The notes under the pieces: generated by a model
What the model saw: only the letters and a program-made list of their open reading frames with translations
Told to the model about the DNA's origin: nothing
The model's database searches: none
Part shown: piece after piece, positions 8,874 to 16,754 of the stretch
Layout of the letters: every line of letters begins with the position of its first letter
Numbering within the stretch: position 1 is the first letter of the stretch
Translations under genes and position numbers: made by a program
NCBI GenBank assembly: GCA_030706635.1
Contig: JAUZOD010000030.1
Location: 1 to 47,608, forward strand
DNA: 47,608 bases
Origin: Bacteroidota bacterium
GTDB taxonomy: Bacteria; Bacteroidota; Bacteroidia; Chitinophagales; Chitinophagaceae
Direction: 5' to 3'

Positions 8874-10259
8874 ATGCTTGTATTACCACAGAAATTAATG
8901 ACGGCCCTGAATAAACTGGCGCATTTTGACGAGGATGCATTCCGGGCTGTCCACCAATCTGACACGCAGGTTGTGTCGGTGCGTCTGAATCGGGCGAAAA
9001 TTCAGATTGAAGAAGAAATCGGGGCAACAGCTCCTCACGGGCTTTCTTTTCCTTTGGCTGACCGCATACCCTGGACCAGCAATGGATTCTATCTTCCGGA
9101 AAGGCCCTCTTTTACCCTGGATCCATTGTTTCATGCCGGCGTTTATTACGTTCAGGAAGCATCCGGCATGTTTGTAGAGCATGCCCTGCGGAATACGGTT
9201 GATTTATCCAGCCCATTAAAAGTCCTTGACCTGTGTGCAGCGCCGGGAGGTAAATCCACTTTGATACAAAGTCTGATTTCAAAAGAGTCCCTGCTGCTGA
9301 GCAATGAGGTAATTAAAACGCGGGTACCCGTATTACATCAGAATATGAGTAAGTGGGGCCTGATGAATGGCATGATATCCAACAATGATCCCAAAGATTT
9401 CAGGCGCATTCCGGGATATTTTGATGTGCTGATGATAGACGCCCCCTGCAGCGGCAGCGGGCTATTCCGAAAGGATCCTGCGGCCATTAGGGAATGGACC
9501 GAAGAAGGGGTCAGGCTCTGTAGTCAGCGTCAGCAAAGGATACTGGCCGACGCATGGGATTGTTTAAAAGAAAACGGAGTGCTGATCTATTCCACCTGTT
9601 CGTACTCGACTGAAGAAAATGAAGATATTTTGGACTGCCTATTAAATCAATTTGCATGCGAATCCCTTCGCCTGCCCCTGGATGCTTCCTGGAATATCAT
9701 CGAGACCCGGTCGGAAAAAGCCAATGGGTATGGCTACCGGTTCTACCCTGATAAAATCAACGGGGAAGGATTTTTCCTGGCTGTTGTTCAAAAGAAATCA
9801 GAGGTCAACGGAATTCAAAAGGTTAAAGAGAAAAGGGAAATGCCGAACAAACAGGAAGAAACTGCCGTACGGAAATTCATTCCCGACGAAGACAATCAGT
9901 TCATCCGGATGAGTGAATGGATACATGTCATGCCCGCAGGGTTGCTGGCTGATTTTTTGACGCTGAAAAACTACCTTTATATGAAGAAGGCTGGTGTAAT
10001 GGCCGGAAGGATGGGCTCGGGAGAATGGATACCCGATCACGAACTGGCGCTGAGCACCGGGCTAAACCCCGAAATACCGGAACTTGAACTATCCGGCTCC
10101 GACGCATTGAAATATCTGCGCAGGGAAGTACTAACGGCAGATGTGCAAAAAAAGGGTTGGATTCCGGTGAGCTTCCGGCATCAGAAACTCGGCTGGGTAA
10201 AAATACTGCCGAACCGGCTGAACAATTACTTCCCTAAATCGTGGAGGATTTTGAAATAA
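8874..10259 (+). CDS. RsmF/NOL1-NOP2-Sun-type RNA m5C methyltransferase
   Basis: 461 aa, predicted to methylate a cytosine at C5 in rRNA (RsmF-type) with SAM. Motif I is LDLCAAPGGKSTL, motif IV is DAPCSGSGLFRKDP with the first cysteine, and motif VI is YSTCSYSTEENE with the catalytic cysteine. The order is normal. The C-terminal about 150 residues (VMPAGLLADFL to ILPNRLNNYFPKSWRI) match the RsmF-specific PUA-like domain. The methylated position cannot be told. Start: ATG at 8874; Met9 is an alternative. Confidence 0.9.
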   Translation: MLVLPQKLMTALNKLAHFDEDAFRAVHQSDTQVVSVRLNRAKIQIEEEIGATAPHGLSFPLADRIPWTSNGFYLPERPSFTLDPLFHAGVYYVQEASGMFVEHALRNTVDLSSPLKVLDLCAAPGGKSTLIQSLISKESLLLSNEVIKTRVPVLHQNMSKWGLMNGMISNNDPKDFRRIPGYFDVLMIDAPCSGSGLFRKDPAAIREWTEEGVRLCSQRQQRILADAWDCLKENGVLIYSTCSYSTEENEDILDCLLNQFACESLRLPLDASWNIIETRSEKANGYGYRFYPDKINGEGFFLAVVQKKSEVNGIQKVKEKREMPNKQEETAVRKFIPDEDNQFIRMSEWIHVMPAGLLADFLTLKNYLYMKKAGVMAGRMGSGEWIPDHELALSTGLNPEIPELELSGSDALKYLRREVLTADVQKKGWIPVSFRHQKLGWVKILPNRLNNYFPKSWRILK

Positions 10260-10301
10260 GACCCGGAGAGGGGCCTGTTTAACCTGTTTTTAATGTTTTA
10301 T

Positions 10302-10331
10302 TTGCAAGATTATTCAGGATCTTTACGTTTA
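10302..10331 (+). promoter_or_regulatory. Promoter of the LysM protein
   Basis: TTG at 10302-10304, 19-base spacer, TACGTTTA at 10324-10331 (last base deviates from TAnnTTTG). It lies inside the upstream extension of the open frame and so argues for translation starting at 10347. Confidence 0.45.
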
Positions 10332-10346
10332 TCCAAAAAAAAGCCC

Positions 10347-11327
10347 ATGAGGAACCTGCTCGCCGGACTGTTTTGCCTGATTATGCTGGTCTCTACAGGT
10401 TTAGCCCAACATGCACCCCTTCATATTGAAGGAACAGCTGGAAAATTTTACCTGATTCACACGGTGACCGCAAAAGAAAATTGGTACAGTATCGGAAGGT
10501 TGTACAACGCCAGCCCCCACGATCTCGCTACATACAATAATATGAGTTTTGATAAGCCGCTTGATATCGGTCAACAGATCAATATCCCGCTGACAACTTC
10601 CAATTTCGATCAAAGGCAGAGAAAGGGATCGGGAGAAGCACTGATTCCCATATACCATACAGTTCAGGAGAAAGAATGGGCGTTCCGGCTCAGTTCCATA
10701 TACAATGATGTTCCGGTGAGCAATCTGGAAAAATGGAATAAGCTGAAACGCGACGACGTAAAACAGGGAATGGAATTGATTGTGGGGTTTCTGAAAGTTA
10801 AGACGGATCAGTCCTATTTTGCTTCCAACCAACTGTCAACTCCGGTCCAGCAGCCGCCGGCAGTTGCTACCGTGTCTGCAGAAAAACCAAAAGAAACGAG
10901 AATTACGGATCGGCCGGAACCACCGGTAAACGGAACCACCTCCAAGTCAACTTCCGTTCCGCCAGTATCCACTGCTTCTTCAACGAGTGGTTCCGAACAC
11001 ACCAACATCTATGCCGCTTCGCATGCCTCAGGAGGCTTTTTCAGCATCAGTTATCTGGGAAATAATAACAAATCATTCAGCGGACAGGCGGGTACTTTTA
11101 AAAGTACCAGCGGATGGACGGACGGGAAATATTATGCCCTGATGAATGGCGTGCCTGTGGGGACCATCATCCGCATCAGCAGTAGCGGAAAAATTGTGTA
11201 TGCGAAAGTATTGGGTCAGCTCCCCGAAATGAAAGAAAGCAATGGCTTACTCATTCGGATCAGCAATGCGGCATCCGCAGAACTCGGCACGGGAGAAGGG
11301 CGGTTTTCGGTGGATGTGCGATATTGA
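10347..11327 (+). CDS. Exported protein with two LysM domains and an RlpA-like C-terminal domain
   Basis: 326 aa from the ATG at 10347, giving a good signal peptide (MRNLLAGLFCLIMLVSTGLAQ). LysM 1 covers about residues 35-80 (HTVTAKENWYSIGRLYNAS) and LysM 2 about 95-145 (HTVQEKEWAFRLSSIYND). A Pro/Thr/Ser-rich linker follows. The last 100 residues resemble a double-psi beta-barrel like RlpA: YALMNGVPVGTIIRIS, VYAKVLGQLPE, LLIRISNAASAELG. The protein probably binds peptidoglycan in the periplasm. Whether the C-terminal domain is a lytic transglycosylase is unclear, because the catalytic His/Asp pattern of active RlpA is not obvious. Confidence 0.8.
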   Translation: MRNLLAGLFCLIMLVSTGLAQHAPLHIEGTAGKFYLIHTVTAKENWYSIGRLYNASPHDLATYNNMSFDKPLDIGQQINIPLTTSNFDQRQRKGSGEALIPIYHTVQEKEWAFRLSSIYNDVPVSNLEKWNKLKRDDVKQGMELIVGFLKVKTDQSYFASNQLSTPVQQPPAVATVSAEKPKETRITDRPEPPVNGTTSKSTSVPPVSTASSTSGSEHTNIYAASHASGGFFSISYLGNNNKSFSGQAGTFKSTSGWTDGKYYALMNGVPVGTIIRISSSGKIVYAKVLGQLPEMKESNGLLIRISNAASAELGTGEGRFSVDVRY

Positions 11328-11353
11328 TTACAGACAGGAAGAATCTCCCAAAA

Positions 11354-12649
11354 TCATTTCCCTGCGCGGTGACCCCGAACGGCATAAAACAGGATATAGA
11401 CATAGCAGGGAAGCATGCACACATAGAACGACAGGCTATTGGACACGTGTAATTTATCTTTCAGCGAACTGTAAACAAGCGGAATGATGGCTCCCCCCGC
11501 AATGCCCATGACCAGCAACGCAGACCCTGTTTTGGTAAACCTTCCCAGGCCTGATATGGCCAGCGGCCATATAGCAGGCCAGATCATGGCATTAGCCAAT
11601 CCGAGCAGGGCAATAAAAACAATGGAAGTATAACCATGCGTTAAAAATACCACTGTTGAAAAGAGGATGCCCAGCACTGCCGATATTTTCAGCCCGGTTT
11701 GCTGCGAGATGATCCTGGGAATGGTAAATATTCCGGCTATATACCCTGCCAGCATTGCTGCCAGGGTAAAAAAAGTAAAATATTTTGTGACATCTAGTGG
11801 AAGCCCCTGCGTCTTCCCATACGTTCCTATGGCATCTCCCGCCATTACCTCAGCGCCCACGTATAAAAAAAGACAAAGAACACCCAATACAAGATACGGG
11901 AACTGAAAAACACTTGACTTTCCCTTTTTGATTCCCGCATCCTGAACTTCCTGATCGGTATCAATTTCCGGCAAAGGAGAAAACCAGATCATGAAAGCCA
12001 GCAAAATCAATATTCCTGTAATGATGGCATATGGAGTGATGACCCTTTCTGCGAGCTCCTGTAATAAATTTCCCTTCTCCGTCAAATTGGAAGTGGTATT
12101 GATTTGAGTTTCCAGCGCCGTGGCATTCTTTAATACCAGGGCGCCCAGTATCAGGGGACTTATCATACCAGCTGTCTTATTGCAGATGCCCATGATGCTG
12201 ATCCTCTTGGCCGCGCTTTCAATCGGCCCTATAATGGTGATATAAGGATTTGATGCGGTTTGTAACAAAGCAAGCCCCATACCCTGTACAAATAAACCGG
12301 TAAGAAATAACCCAAATGTCCTGGAATGCGCAGCGGGAATGAATATCGCTGAACCGGCAGCCATGATGAATAAGCCCAGCGACATTCCCCTCTTATATCC
12401 GGTTTTTTTGATCAGGAAAGAAGAGGGCAGCGCGAGGCAGAAATAGGCCATGTAAAAAGCAAAAGTCACAAAGAATGCCTGAACATCGCTGTCCAGCTGA
12501 CAGGCTAATTTCAGAAATGGAATTAAAGTCCCGTTCAGCCAGGTAACAAAGCCGAAAATGAAAAACAAAACGCCGATAATAAAAACTGCCTGGTAATTCG
12601 TACTTCGGGCTGCGGAGGCAGCGGACTTGCCGTCCTGATTTAGTTTCAA
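11354..12649 (-). CDS. Sugar MFS transporter (FucP/GluP type)
   Basis: 431 aa with about 12 hydrophobic membrane segments. It belongs to the fucose/glucose-galactose:H+ symporter branch of the major facilitator family: FIFGFVTWLNGTLIPFL in the first segment, FFVTFAFYMAYF, MGLALLQTASNPYI and GICNKTAGMISPLILG. The N-terminus is short and polar. The frame opens with TTG and no ATG is available before the first membrane segment, so a TTG start is likely. Imported sugar unknown (fucose, glucose, galactose or N-acetylglucosamine are all known in the family). It converges with the LysM gene, 26 bases apart. Confidence 0.88.
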   Translation of the reverse strand: MKLNQDGKSAASAARSTNYQAVFIIGVLFFIFGFVTWLNGTLIPFLKLACQLDSDVQAFFVTFAFYMAYFCLALPSSFLIKKTGYKRGMSLGLFIMAAGSAIFIPAAHSRTFGLFLTGLFVQGMGLALLQTASNPYITIIGPIESAAKRISIMGICNKTAGMISPLILGALVLKNATALETQINTTSNLTEKGNLLQELAERVITPYAIITGILILLAFMIWFSPLPEIDTDQEVQDAGIKKGKSSVFQFPYLVLGVLCLFLYVGAEVMAGDAIGTYGKTQGLPLDVTKYFTFFTLAAMLAGYIAGIFTIPRIISQQTGLKISAVLGILFSTVVFLTHGYTSIVFIALLGLANAMIWPAIWPLAISGLGRFTKTGSALLVMGIAGGAIIPLVYSSLKDKLHVSNSLSFYVCMLPCYVYILFYAVRGHRAGK

Positions 12650-12712
12650 GTTGGAATGATTAAGGTTTGAAAGGGATTATAAACTAAGACATTAGCCGGT
12701 GTTGACAGGAAA

Positions 12713-13084
12713 TCATTTCTTATCGTGACCTCCGCCATCTTCCGGTTTCTTGCAGCAGGTAGGCAGTTTAGCATAAGCCTGGCCATCGGCCGTTACATCA
12801 TCGGCATCGTAGCCGATATTGGCGATGGCTGCTTTTATATTCTCGATATTGGTGCGGTCCCACAGATAAGTGACTTTGGCAGTCTTTCTTTTATAGTCTA
12901 CGACTATTTTCTGAACACCATCTTCACGGCTGATGTATTTTTCGATCCTGTCCTTGCATTCATCACACTGAACAGTTGGCACTTTAATGGTGGCAGTTTC
13001 AATGGCGCCCTTCCGCACAGGCTGGGCCTGGGTGAAAACCAAAAATGAACTAAATAATACAGAGAGAAAGAGTAGTCTTTTCAT
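12713..13084 (-). CDS. Exported heavy-metal-associated (HMA) domain protein
   Basis: 123 aa: signal peptide (MKRLLFLSVLFSSFLVFTQAQ), then one ferredoxin-like HMA domain of about 70 residues with the metal site VQCDECKDRI (CxxC) and the typical end TAKVTYLWD...AIANIGYDAD. A Lys/His/Cys-containing tail (PTCCKKPEDGGGHDKK) could add metal ligands. The family binds Cu(I) or Zn(II); a periplasmic copper chaperone or buffer is the likely role. It lies just upstream of pyrE on the same strand, with its own -7 box. Confidence 0.85.
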   Translation of the reverse strand: MKRLLFLSVLFSSFLVFTQAQPVRKGAIETATIKVPTVQCDECKDRIEKYISREDGVQKIVVDYKRKTAKVTYLWDRTNIENIKAAIANIGYDADDVTADGQAYAKLPTCCKKPEDGGGHDKK

Positions 13085-13106
13085 CTTTAAATTTAAAATA
13101 AAAAAC

Positions 13107-13114
13107 CAAAACTA
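13107..13114 (-). promoter_or_regulatory. -7 element of the HMA gene
   Basis: TAGTTTTG on the minus strand (13114-13107) is an exact TAnnTTTG match, 22 bases upstream of the ATG, in the 46-base gap after pyrE. No TTG was found at the -33 distance. Confidence 0.4.
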
Positions 13115-13130
13115 AAAAAAGAACCCATTT

Positions 13131-13760
13131 TTACTTCCCCCAGCCAGCCGGATCTTCACGCCACTTTAACAAAGCCGACTGCTGTACGGCGGACACGATG
13201 CCTTTTTCAACGGCCAGCCCGATCAGTGTAGCATAATCGGTTAACGATTTTGTGGGTATTCCGGCGGATTCAAATGCTTTTTTCCCCTGATCGAAACCAT
13301 AATTGAAAATAGAGACCAGGCCCATGACGTCCAGACCGGCCTGCCTCAGCACTTTCACCACCTGAAGGCTGCTTTTACCGGTGGATATCAGGTCTTCGAT
13401 TACGATGATCTTCTTCCCTGGCTCGTAAAATCCTTCTATCTGATTTCCCATGCCGTGTTCTTTCGGTTTGGCGCGTACGTAAATGAAAGGAAGTTTAAGC
13501 TGGTCCGCAGCCATACAACCCCAGGGAATTCCAGCGGTGGCAACAGCAGCAAGCCATTCGGCTTCTGCAAATTCTTCAAAGATCAGATTGCACATTTCCG
13601 ATTTGATAAATTCGCGGATATGCGGAAAAGACAGCACTTTCCGGTTATCGCAGTAAATCGGGCTTTGCCATCCGGAAGCCCAGGTAAAGGGCCTTTCCAC
13701 ACTGAGTTTGATGGCCTGTATTTGCAAAAGTTTTTCAGCAACCGCCTTTTCATTGGTCAT
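13131..13760 (-). CDS. pyrE: Orotate phosphoribosyltransferase
   Basis: 209 aa, joins orotate and PRPP to give orotidine 5'-phosphate in pyrimidine synthesis. The PRPP-binding motif is IIVIEDLISTGKSSL, with FTWASGWQSPIYCDNR near the N-terminus and YVRAKPKEHG in the flexible loop. Length fits the family. It lies divergently from the Nudix gene (67 bases apart) and upstream of the HMA gene. pyrB and pyrR lie 1.4-3 kb away on the same strand but separated by other genes. Confidence 0.96.
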   Translation of the reverse strand: MTNEKAVAEKLLQIQAIKLSVERPFTWASGWQSPIYCDNRKVLSFPHIREFIKSEMCNLIFEEFAEAEWLAAVATAGIPWGCMAADQLKLPFIYVRAKPKEHGMGNQIEGFYEPGKKIIVIEDLISTGKSSLQVVKVLRQAGLDVMGLVSIFNYGFDQGKKAFESAGIPTKSLTDYATLIGLAVEKGIVSAVQQSALLKWREDPAGWGK

Positions 13761-13813
13761 GGCGTGAAGATAAAAAATCTAAGCGGTTTCCAACGGCATT
13801 GCTGTGCAGGTTT

Positions 13814-13821
13814 TATCTTTG
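13814..13821 (+). promoter_or_regulatory. -7 element directly upstream of the Nudix gene
   Basis: TATCTTTG matches TAnnTTTG exactly and ends 6 bases before the ATG at 13828. Transcription would start within a few bases of the start codon, predicting a leaderless or nearly leaderless mRNA. It also excludes the upstream ATG at 13804 as start. Confidence 0.5.
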
Positions 13822-13827
13822 TTTGCA

Positions 13828-14259
13828 ATGAACAGGAAAGATTCAGCAAACAGGATTATCCTTGCGGGTGGGGGCCTGGTGCAGAACGAACTCGGCGAAG
13901 TACTCTTTATGTTCAGAAGGAATACCTGGGATCTTCCGAAAGGTAAGCTGGATGATGGAGAAAGCCTGGATGCCTGTGCCTTGAGGGAGGTCAGAGAAGA
14001 AACAGGCCTCGCTGATCTTGTTTTGAAAGAATTTCTGCTGATTACCCGTCATACGTACGAAGAAAAAGGATGCAGCCTGCTAAAAGAAACCCATTGGTAC
14101 CGGATGAAAGCTCCGGGGAACCAGATGCTGATTCCCCAATTGGAAGAGGAAATCACCCGACTCAAATGGATTGGTCAGGATGGATTCGATGAGATAAAAC
14201 AAAATACTTTTCCGTCCATCCTGGAGGTGTTGCGTGCTGCAGGATATAAACTCAGTTGA
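13828..14259 (+). CDS. Nudix hydrolase
   Basis: 143 aa. The Nudix box is GKLDDGESLDACALREV plus REETGL, with the expected glycine, glutamate and arginine positions for Mg2+-dependent pyrophosphate cleavage. The preceding strand RIILAGGGLVQNELGEVLFM is typical. Substrate unknown: a nucleoside diphosphate derivative or a house-cleaning role is possible. The start at 13828 is chosen over 13804 because of the promoter box between them. Its last 8 bases overlap the convergent thioesterase gene. Confidence 0.88.
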   Translation: MNRKDSANRIILAGGGLVQNELGEVLFMFRRNTWDLPKGKLDDGESLDACALREVREETGLADLVLKEFLLITRHTYEEKGCSLLKETHWYRMKAPGNQMLIPQLEEEITRLKWIGQDGFDEIKQNTFPSILEVLRAAGYKLS

Positions 14260-14686
14260 TTTTCTTCCTGATGATGTAAACCGTCAGCCGGCTGGCGCAG
14301 ATGAGATTTTCCTGCTGATCCACGATTTTTATTTCCCATACGTGGGAAGAGGAGCCCAGGTGCAGGGGAATTGCGGTAGCAGTTACAAACCCATCCCGGA
14401 CACTTTTCAGATGATTTGCATTGATTTCCACACCTACGCAAAAAAATTGCTGCGGGTCAATCACCATGGCAGAGCCCACACTGCCGGCAGTTTCCGCAAG
14501 CGTCGCTGACGCGCCGCCGTGAAGTAATCCATAAGCTTGTTTTGTCCGTTGATCAACGGGCATGGTCGCCTTCAGATAATTTTCTCCTACTTCGATGAAT
14601 CTGATGCCCATAAGATCATTCAGGGTGTCTTTTGCAAATTCATTCAGCATTTCCGGGCGCAATTCTTTCTTGAACCAGATGGACAT
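14252..14686 (-). CDS. Hotdog-fold thioesterase (PaaI/YdiI-like)
   Basis: 144 aa, one hotdog domain hydrolysing an acyl- or aryl-CoA thioester. Family signatures are LMGIRFIEVGENYLKATMPV and QAYGLLHGGASATLAET, which carries the HGG and the catalytic acidic residue, then GVEINANHLK. Specificity is unknown. It is the last gene of the pyrB-coaD cluster, 1 base after the coaD stop; being next to a CoA-synthesis gene fits a role in CoA-thioester balance but does not prove it. Confidence 0.87.
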   Translation of the reverse strand: MSIWFKKELRPEMLNEFAKDTLNDLMGIRFIEVGENYLKATMPVDQRTKQAYGLLHGGASATLAETAGSVGSAMVIDPQQFFCVGVEINANHLKSVRDGFVTATAIPLHLGSSSHVWEIKIVDQQENLICASRLTVYIIRKKIN

Positions 14687-14687
14687 A

Positions 14688-15167
14688 TCAGGCCGTTTTA
14701 TTTTTTAATGACTCGGCAACAACCTGTGGCAGGAATTGCATGGCGTCGCCACCATTACGAAGCACATCCCGGACCAGGGTTGAAGCGACTGAAGTGTATT
14801 GCGGTAAGCAGGTTAGAAAAACGGTTTCAATATGGTGGTCCAGGCTGCGGTTCATATCCGCGATGGCTTTTTCATATTCAAAATCATTGACGTACCGGAT
14901 GCCACGAATGATGAAATGGGCCCCTACCTGCTGGCAGCATTTAATAGTCAGTCCGTCGTAAACCACCGCATCAACCTGCGGATTGTCTTTATAGATATCT
15001 TTTGTCCATTTCAGACGCTGCTCTTCTGTGAACATGGGGAGTTTATTGGCATTGCGTCCGATTCCAATCACTACTTTGTCGAACAGAGACAGAGACCGGC
15101 TGATGATATCCAGATGTCCGATGGTAATCGGATCAAATGTGCCGGGAAAAAGCGCTATCCGTTGCAT
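14688..15167 (-). CDS. coaD: Pantetheine-phosphate adenylyltransferase
   Basis: 159 aa from the ATG at 15167, the usual length; the longer open frame upstream lies in pyrB and is rejected. It transfers AMP from ATP to 4'-phosphopantetheine, the penultimate step of CoA synthesis. The nucleotidyltransferase motif is FPGTFDPITIGHLD (TxGH, His18), followed by RGIRYVNDFEYE and the C-terminal YTSVASTLVRD, the family's ISSTxVR region. It begins 10 bases after pyrB and ends 1 base before the thioesterase. Confidence 0.96.
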   Translation of the reverse strand: MQRIALFPGTFDPITIGHLDIISRSLSLFDKVVIGIGRNANKLPMFTEEQRLKWTKDIYKDNPQVDAVVYDGLTIKCCQQVGAHFIIRGIRYVNDFEYEKAIADMNRSLDHHIETVFLTCLPQYTSVASTLVRDVLRNGGDAMQFLPQVVAESLKNKTA

Positions 15168-15177
15168 ATGCAGTTGT

Positions 15178-16116
15178 TTAAGGATTTGAGATGGGTTGTT
15201 TGCCCGCCAGCAGGTACAGAACAGCCATCCGGATCGCAACACCGTTCTCCACCTGTTGCAGAATAATGGACTGCTTGCTGTCCGCCACATCACTGTCCAG
15301 CTCAACCCCGCGATTGATCGGGCCCGGATGCATGATCCATATTTCTTTGGGTAAACCGTCCAGCATTTTCCGGTTGATGCCGTAAGCCAGGCTGTATTCC
15401 CTCAGGGAAGAAAACAAAACCTGGTTCTGACGTTCAAGCTGGATGCGCAATACATTAGCCACATCACACCATTCCAGTGCCTTCCGGAGATTATACTCCA
15501 CCTGTATATCAAAAGCCTCCCGGATATGGACCGGGATAAGGGTGGGTGGCCCGGCAACCATCACTTCGGCACCCATTTTCTTAAGCAGGTATATATTGCT
15601 GAGGGCTACGCGGGAATGCATAATATCGCCGATGATCGCAATTTTCTTTCCTTCCAGTGAACCCAGTTTCTCGCGGATGGAAAAGGCATCCAGGAGTGCC
15701 TGTGTGGGGTGCTCATTGATGCCGTCGCCGGCATTCACGATGGCAGCTGGGATATGTTTGGCCAGGAAATGAGGCGCACCGCTTGCGCTATGCCGCATGA
15801 CCACCATATCCACTTTCATGGATAAAATATTGTTGACCGTATCGAGTAAAGATTCGCCCTTCGATACAGAAGAACCGGATGCCGTAAAATTAATGGTATC
15901 TGCAGAAAGACGTTTTTCAGCCAGTTCAAAAGAAATGCGGGTTCGGGTGGAATTTTCGTAAAAAAGGTTTACAATGGTTACATCCCGAAGAGTGGGAACC
16001 TTTTTTATCGGTCTTTGTAAAACTTCTTTAAACTGGGTAGCGGTATCTAAAATAGTCTGGATGTCGGAAGCTTGTAAGTCTCTAATGCCCAGAAGATGTT
16101 TGGTACTGAGTTGCAT
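15178..16116 (-). CDS. pyrB: Aspartate carbamoyltransferase, catalytic chain
   Basis: 312 aa, condenses carbamoyl phosphate and aspartate in pyrimidine synthesis. Motifs: carbamoyl-phosphate loop ENSTRTRISFE, SSVSKGESLLDT with the loop lysine, HPTQALLDAF, and HPGPINRGVELDSDV. No regulatory chain gene (pyrI) is next to it, as expected for an unregulated or PyrR-type lineage. It has a canonical promoter whose -7 box ends only 7 bases before the ATG. coaD follows in the same transcript. Confidence 0.96.
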   Translation of the reverse strand: MQLSTKHLLGIRDLQASDIQTILDTATQFKEVLQRPIKKVPTLRDVTIVNLFYENSTRTRISFELAEKRLSADTINFTASGSSVSKGESLLDTVNNILSMKVDMVVMRHSASGAPHFLAKHIPAAIVNAGDGINEHPTQALLDAFSIREKLGSLEGKKIAIIGDIMHSRVALSNIYLLKKMGAEVMVAGPPTLIPVHIREAFDIQVEYNLRKALEWCDVANVLRIQLERQNQVLFSSLREYSLAYGINRKMLDGLPKEIWIMHPGPINRGVELDSDVADSKQSIILQQVENGVAIRMAVLYLLAGKQPISNP

Positions 16117-16123
16117 TAAAACG

Positions 16124-16154
16124 CAAAGTTAGATTTTCGAAAGGCAATCACCAA
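16124..16154 (-). promoter_or_regulatory. Promoter of the pyrB-coaD-thioesterase operon
   Basis: On the minus strand TTG (16154-16152), a 20-base spacer, then TAACTTTG (16131-16124), an exact match. The ATG is at 16116, so the 5' UTR would be only a few bases. This separates pyrB from pyrR upstream. Confidence 0.6.
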
Positions 16155-16173
16155 AACAGTTGTCATATTCTAT

Positions 16174-16695
16174 CTACAGAAGAACCACTTCATCCTTTCC
16201 GTCTCTCTCTTTCCACAAAACCTTAACCTTCTGGGTAATGATGGTGTCAATAAATTTGCCGGCATAATCCGCCTGAATAGGAAACTCCCTGCTGAAGCGG
16301 CGGTCAATCAAGACGCACAATTCCACTTTAGCTGGACGTCCGAAAGCCAGGAGGGCATCCAGAGCAGCCCGGATCGTTCTTCCTGTATACAGCACATCAT
16401 CTATCAGGATCACGGTTTTATTTTCGATGGAAAACGGAATATCGGTCTGATTCAGGGTATGAAGTCCCTGGCGGACATCATCCCGGTAAAAAGTTATATC
16501 CAGTTTTCCGTAGGTAATCCGTCCTGGTGCGATTTGCTGATTGATTTGCCCCACGATCCGGTCGGAGAAAAAGATGCCTCTGGGTTGAATGCCAATGATG
16601 GCAATATCATCATAGCGGATGATGTTTTCCAGCAACTGATGGCTCAGTCGCTGTATGGTAAGGCCAAGCTGTTCTTCAGTAAGGATTGTCTTCAA
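16174..16695 (-). CDS. pyrR: PyrR: uracil phosphoribosyltransferase / pyrimidine regulator
   Basis: 173 aa. The PRPP-binding motif VILIDDVLYTGRTIRAAL is diagnostic for PyrR, together with GIQPRGIFFSDRI and VLIDRRFSREFPI. In Bacillus, PyrR both makes UMP from uracil and attenuates the pyr operon by binding a leader hairpin. Here the gap to pyrB is 57 bases with a promoter rather than an attenuator, so an enzymatic salvage role may dominate. The frame opens with TTG and no ATG is available nearby, so TTG is the probable start. Confidence 0.9.
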   Translation of the reverse strand: MKTILTEEQLGLTIQRLSHQLLENIIRYDDIAIIGIQPRGIFFSDRIVGQINQQIAPGRITYGKLDITFYRDDVRQGLHTLNQTDIPFSIENKTVILIDDVLYTGRTIRAALDALLAFGRPAKVELCVLIDRRFSREFPIQADYAGKFIDTIITQKVKVLWKERDGKDEVVLL

Positions 16696-16714
16696 ACCCT
16701 GTATTTTATATAAA

Positions 16715-16754
16715 AATAGGAAATGGAGTTCATGAATAGGAAATGGAGTTCATG
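16715..16754. repeat. Perfect 20-bp tandem duplication at the pruA/pyrR boundary
   Basis: The unit AATAGGAAATGGAGTTCATG occurs at 16715-16734 and again at 16735-16754 without a mismatch. The second copy contains the pruA stop codon (16750-16752, minus strand). It looks like a recent slippage or duplication event that copied the 3' end of pruA. Confidence 0.9.

Noticed and set aside
15168-15305. Extended N-terminus for coaD
   Set aside because: The extension lies entirely within pyrB in another frame, and family members begin at the MQRIALFPGTFDP segment.
16696-16749. PyrR-responsive attenuator before pyrR
   Set aside because: The gap is only 54 bases, largely taken up by the 20-bp duplication, with no terminator/anti-terminator pair or PyrR loop consensus.
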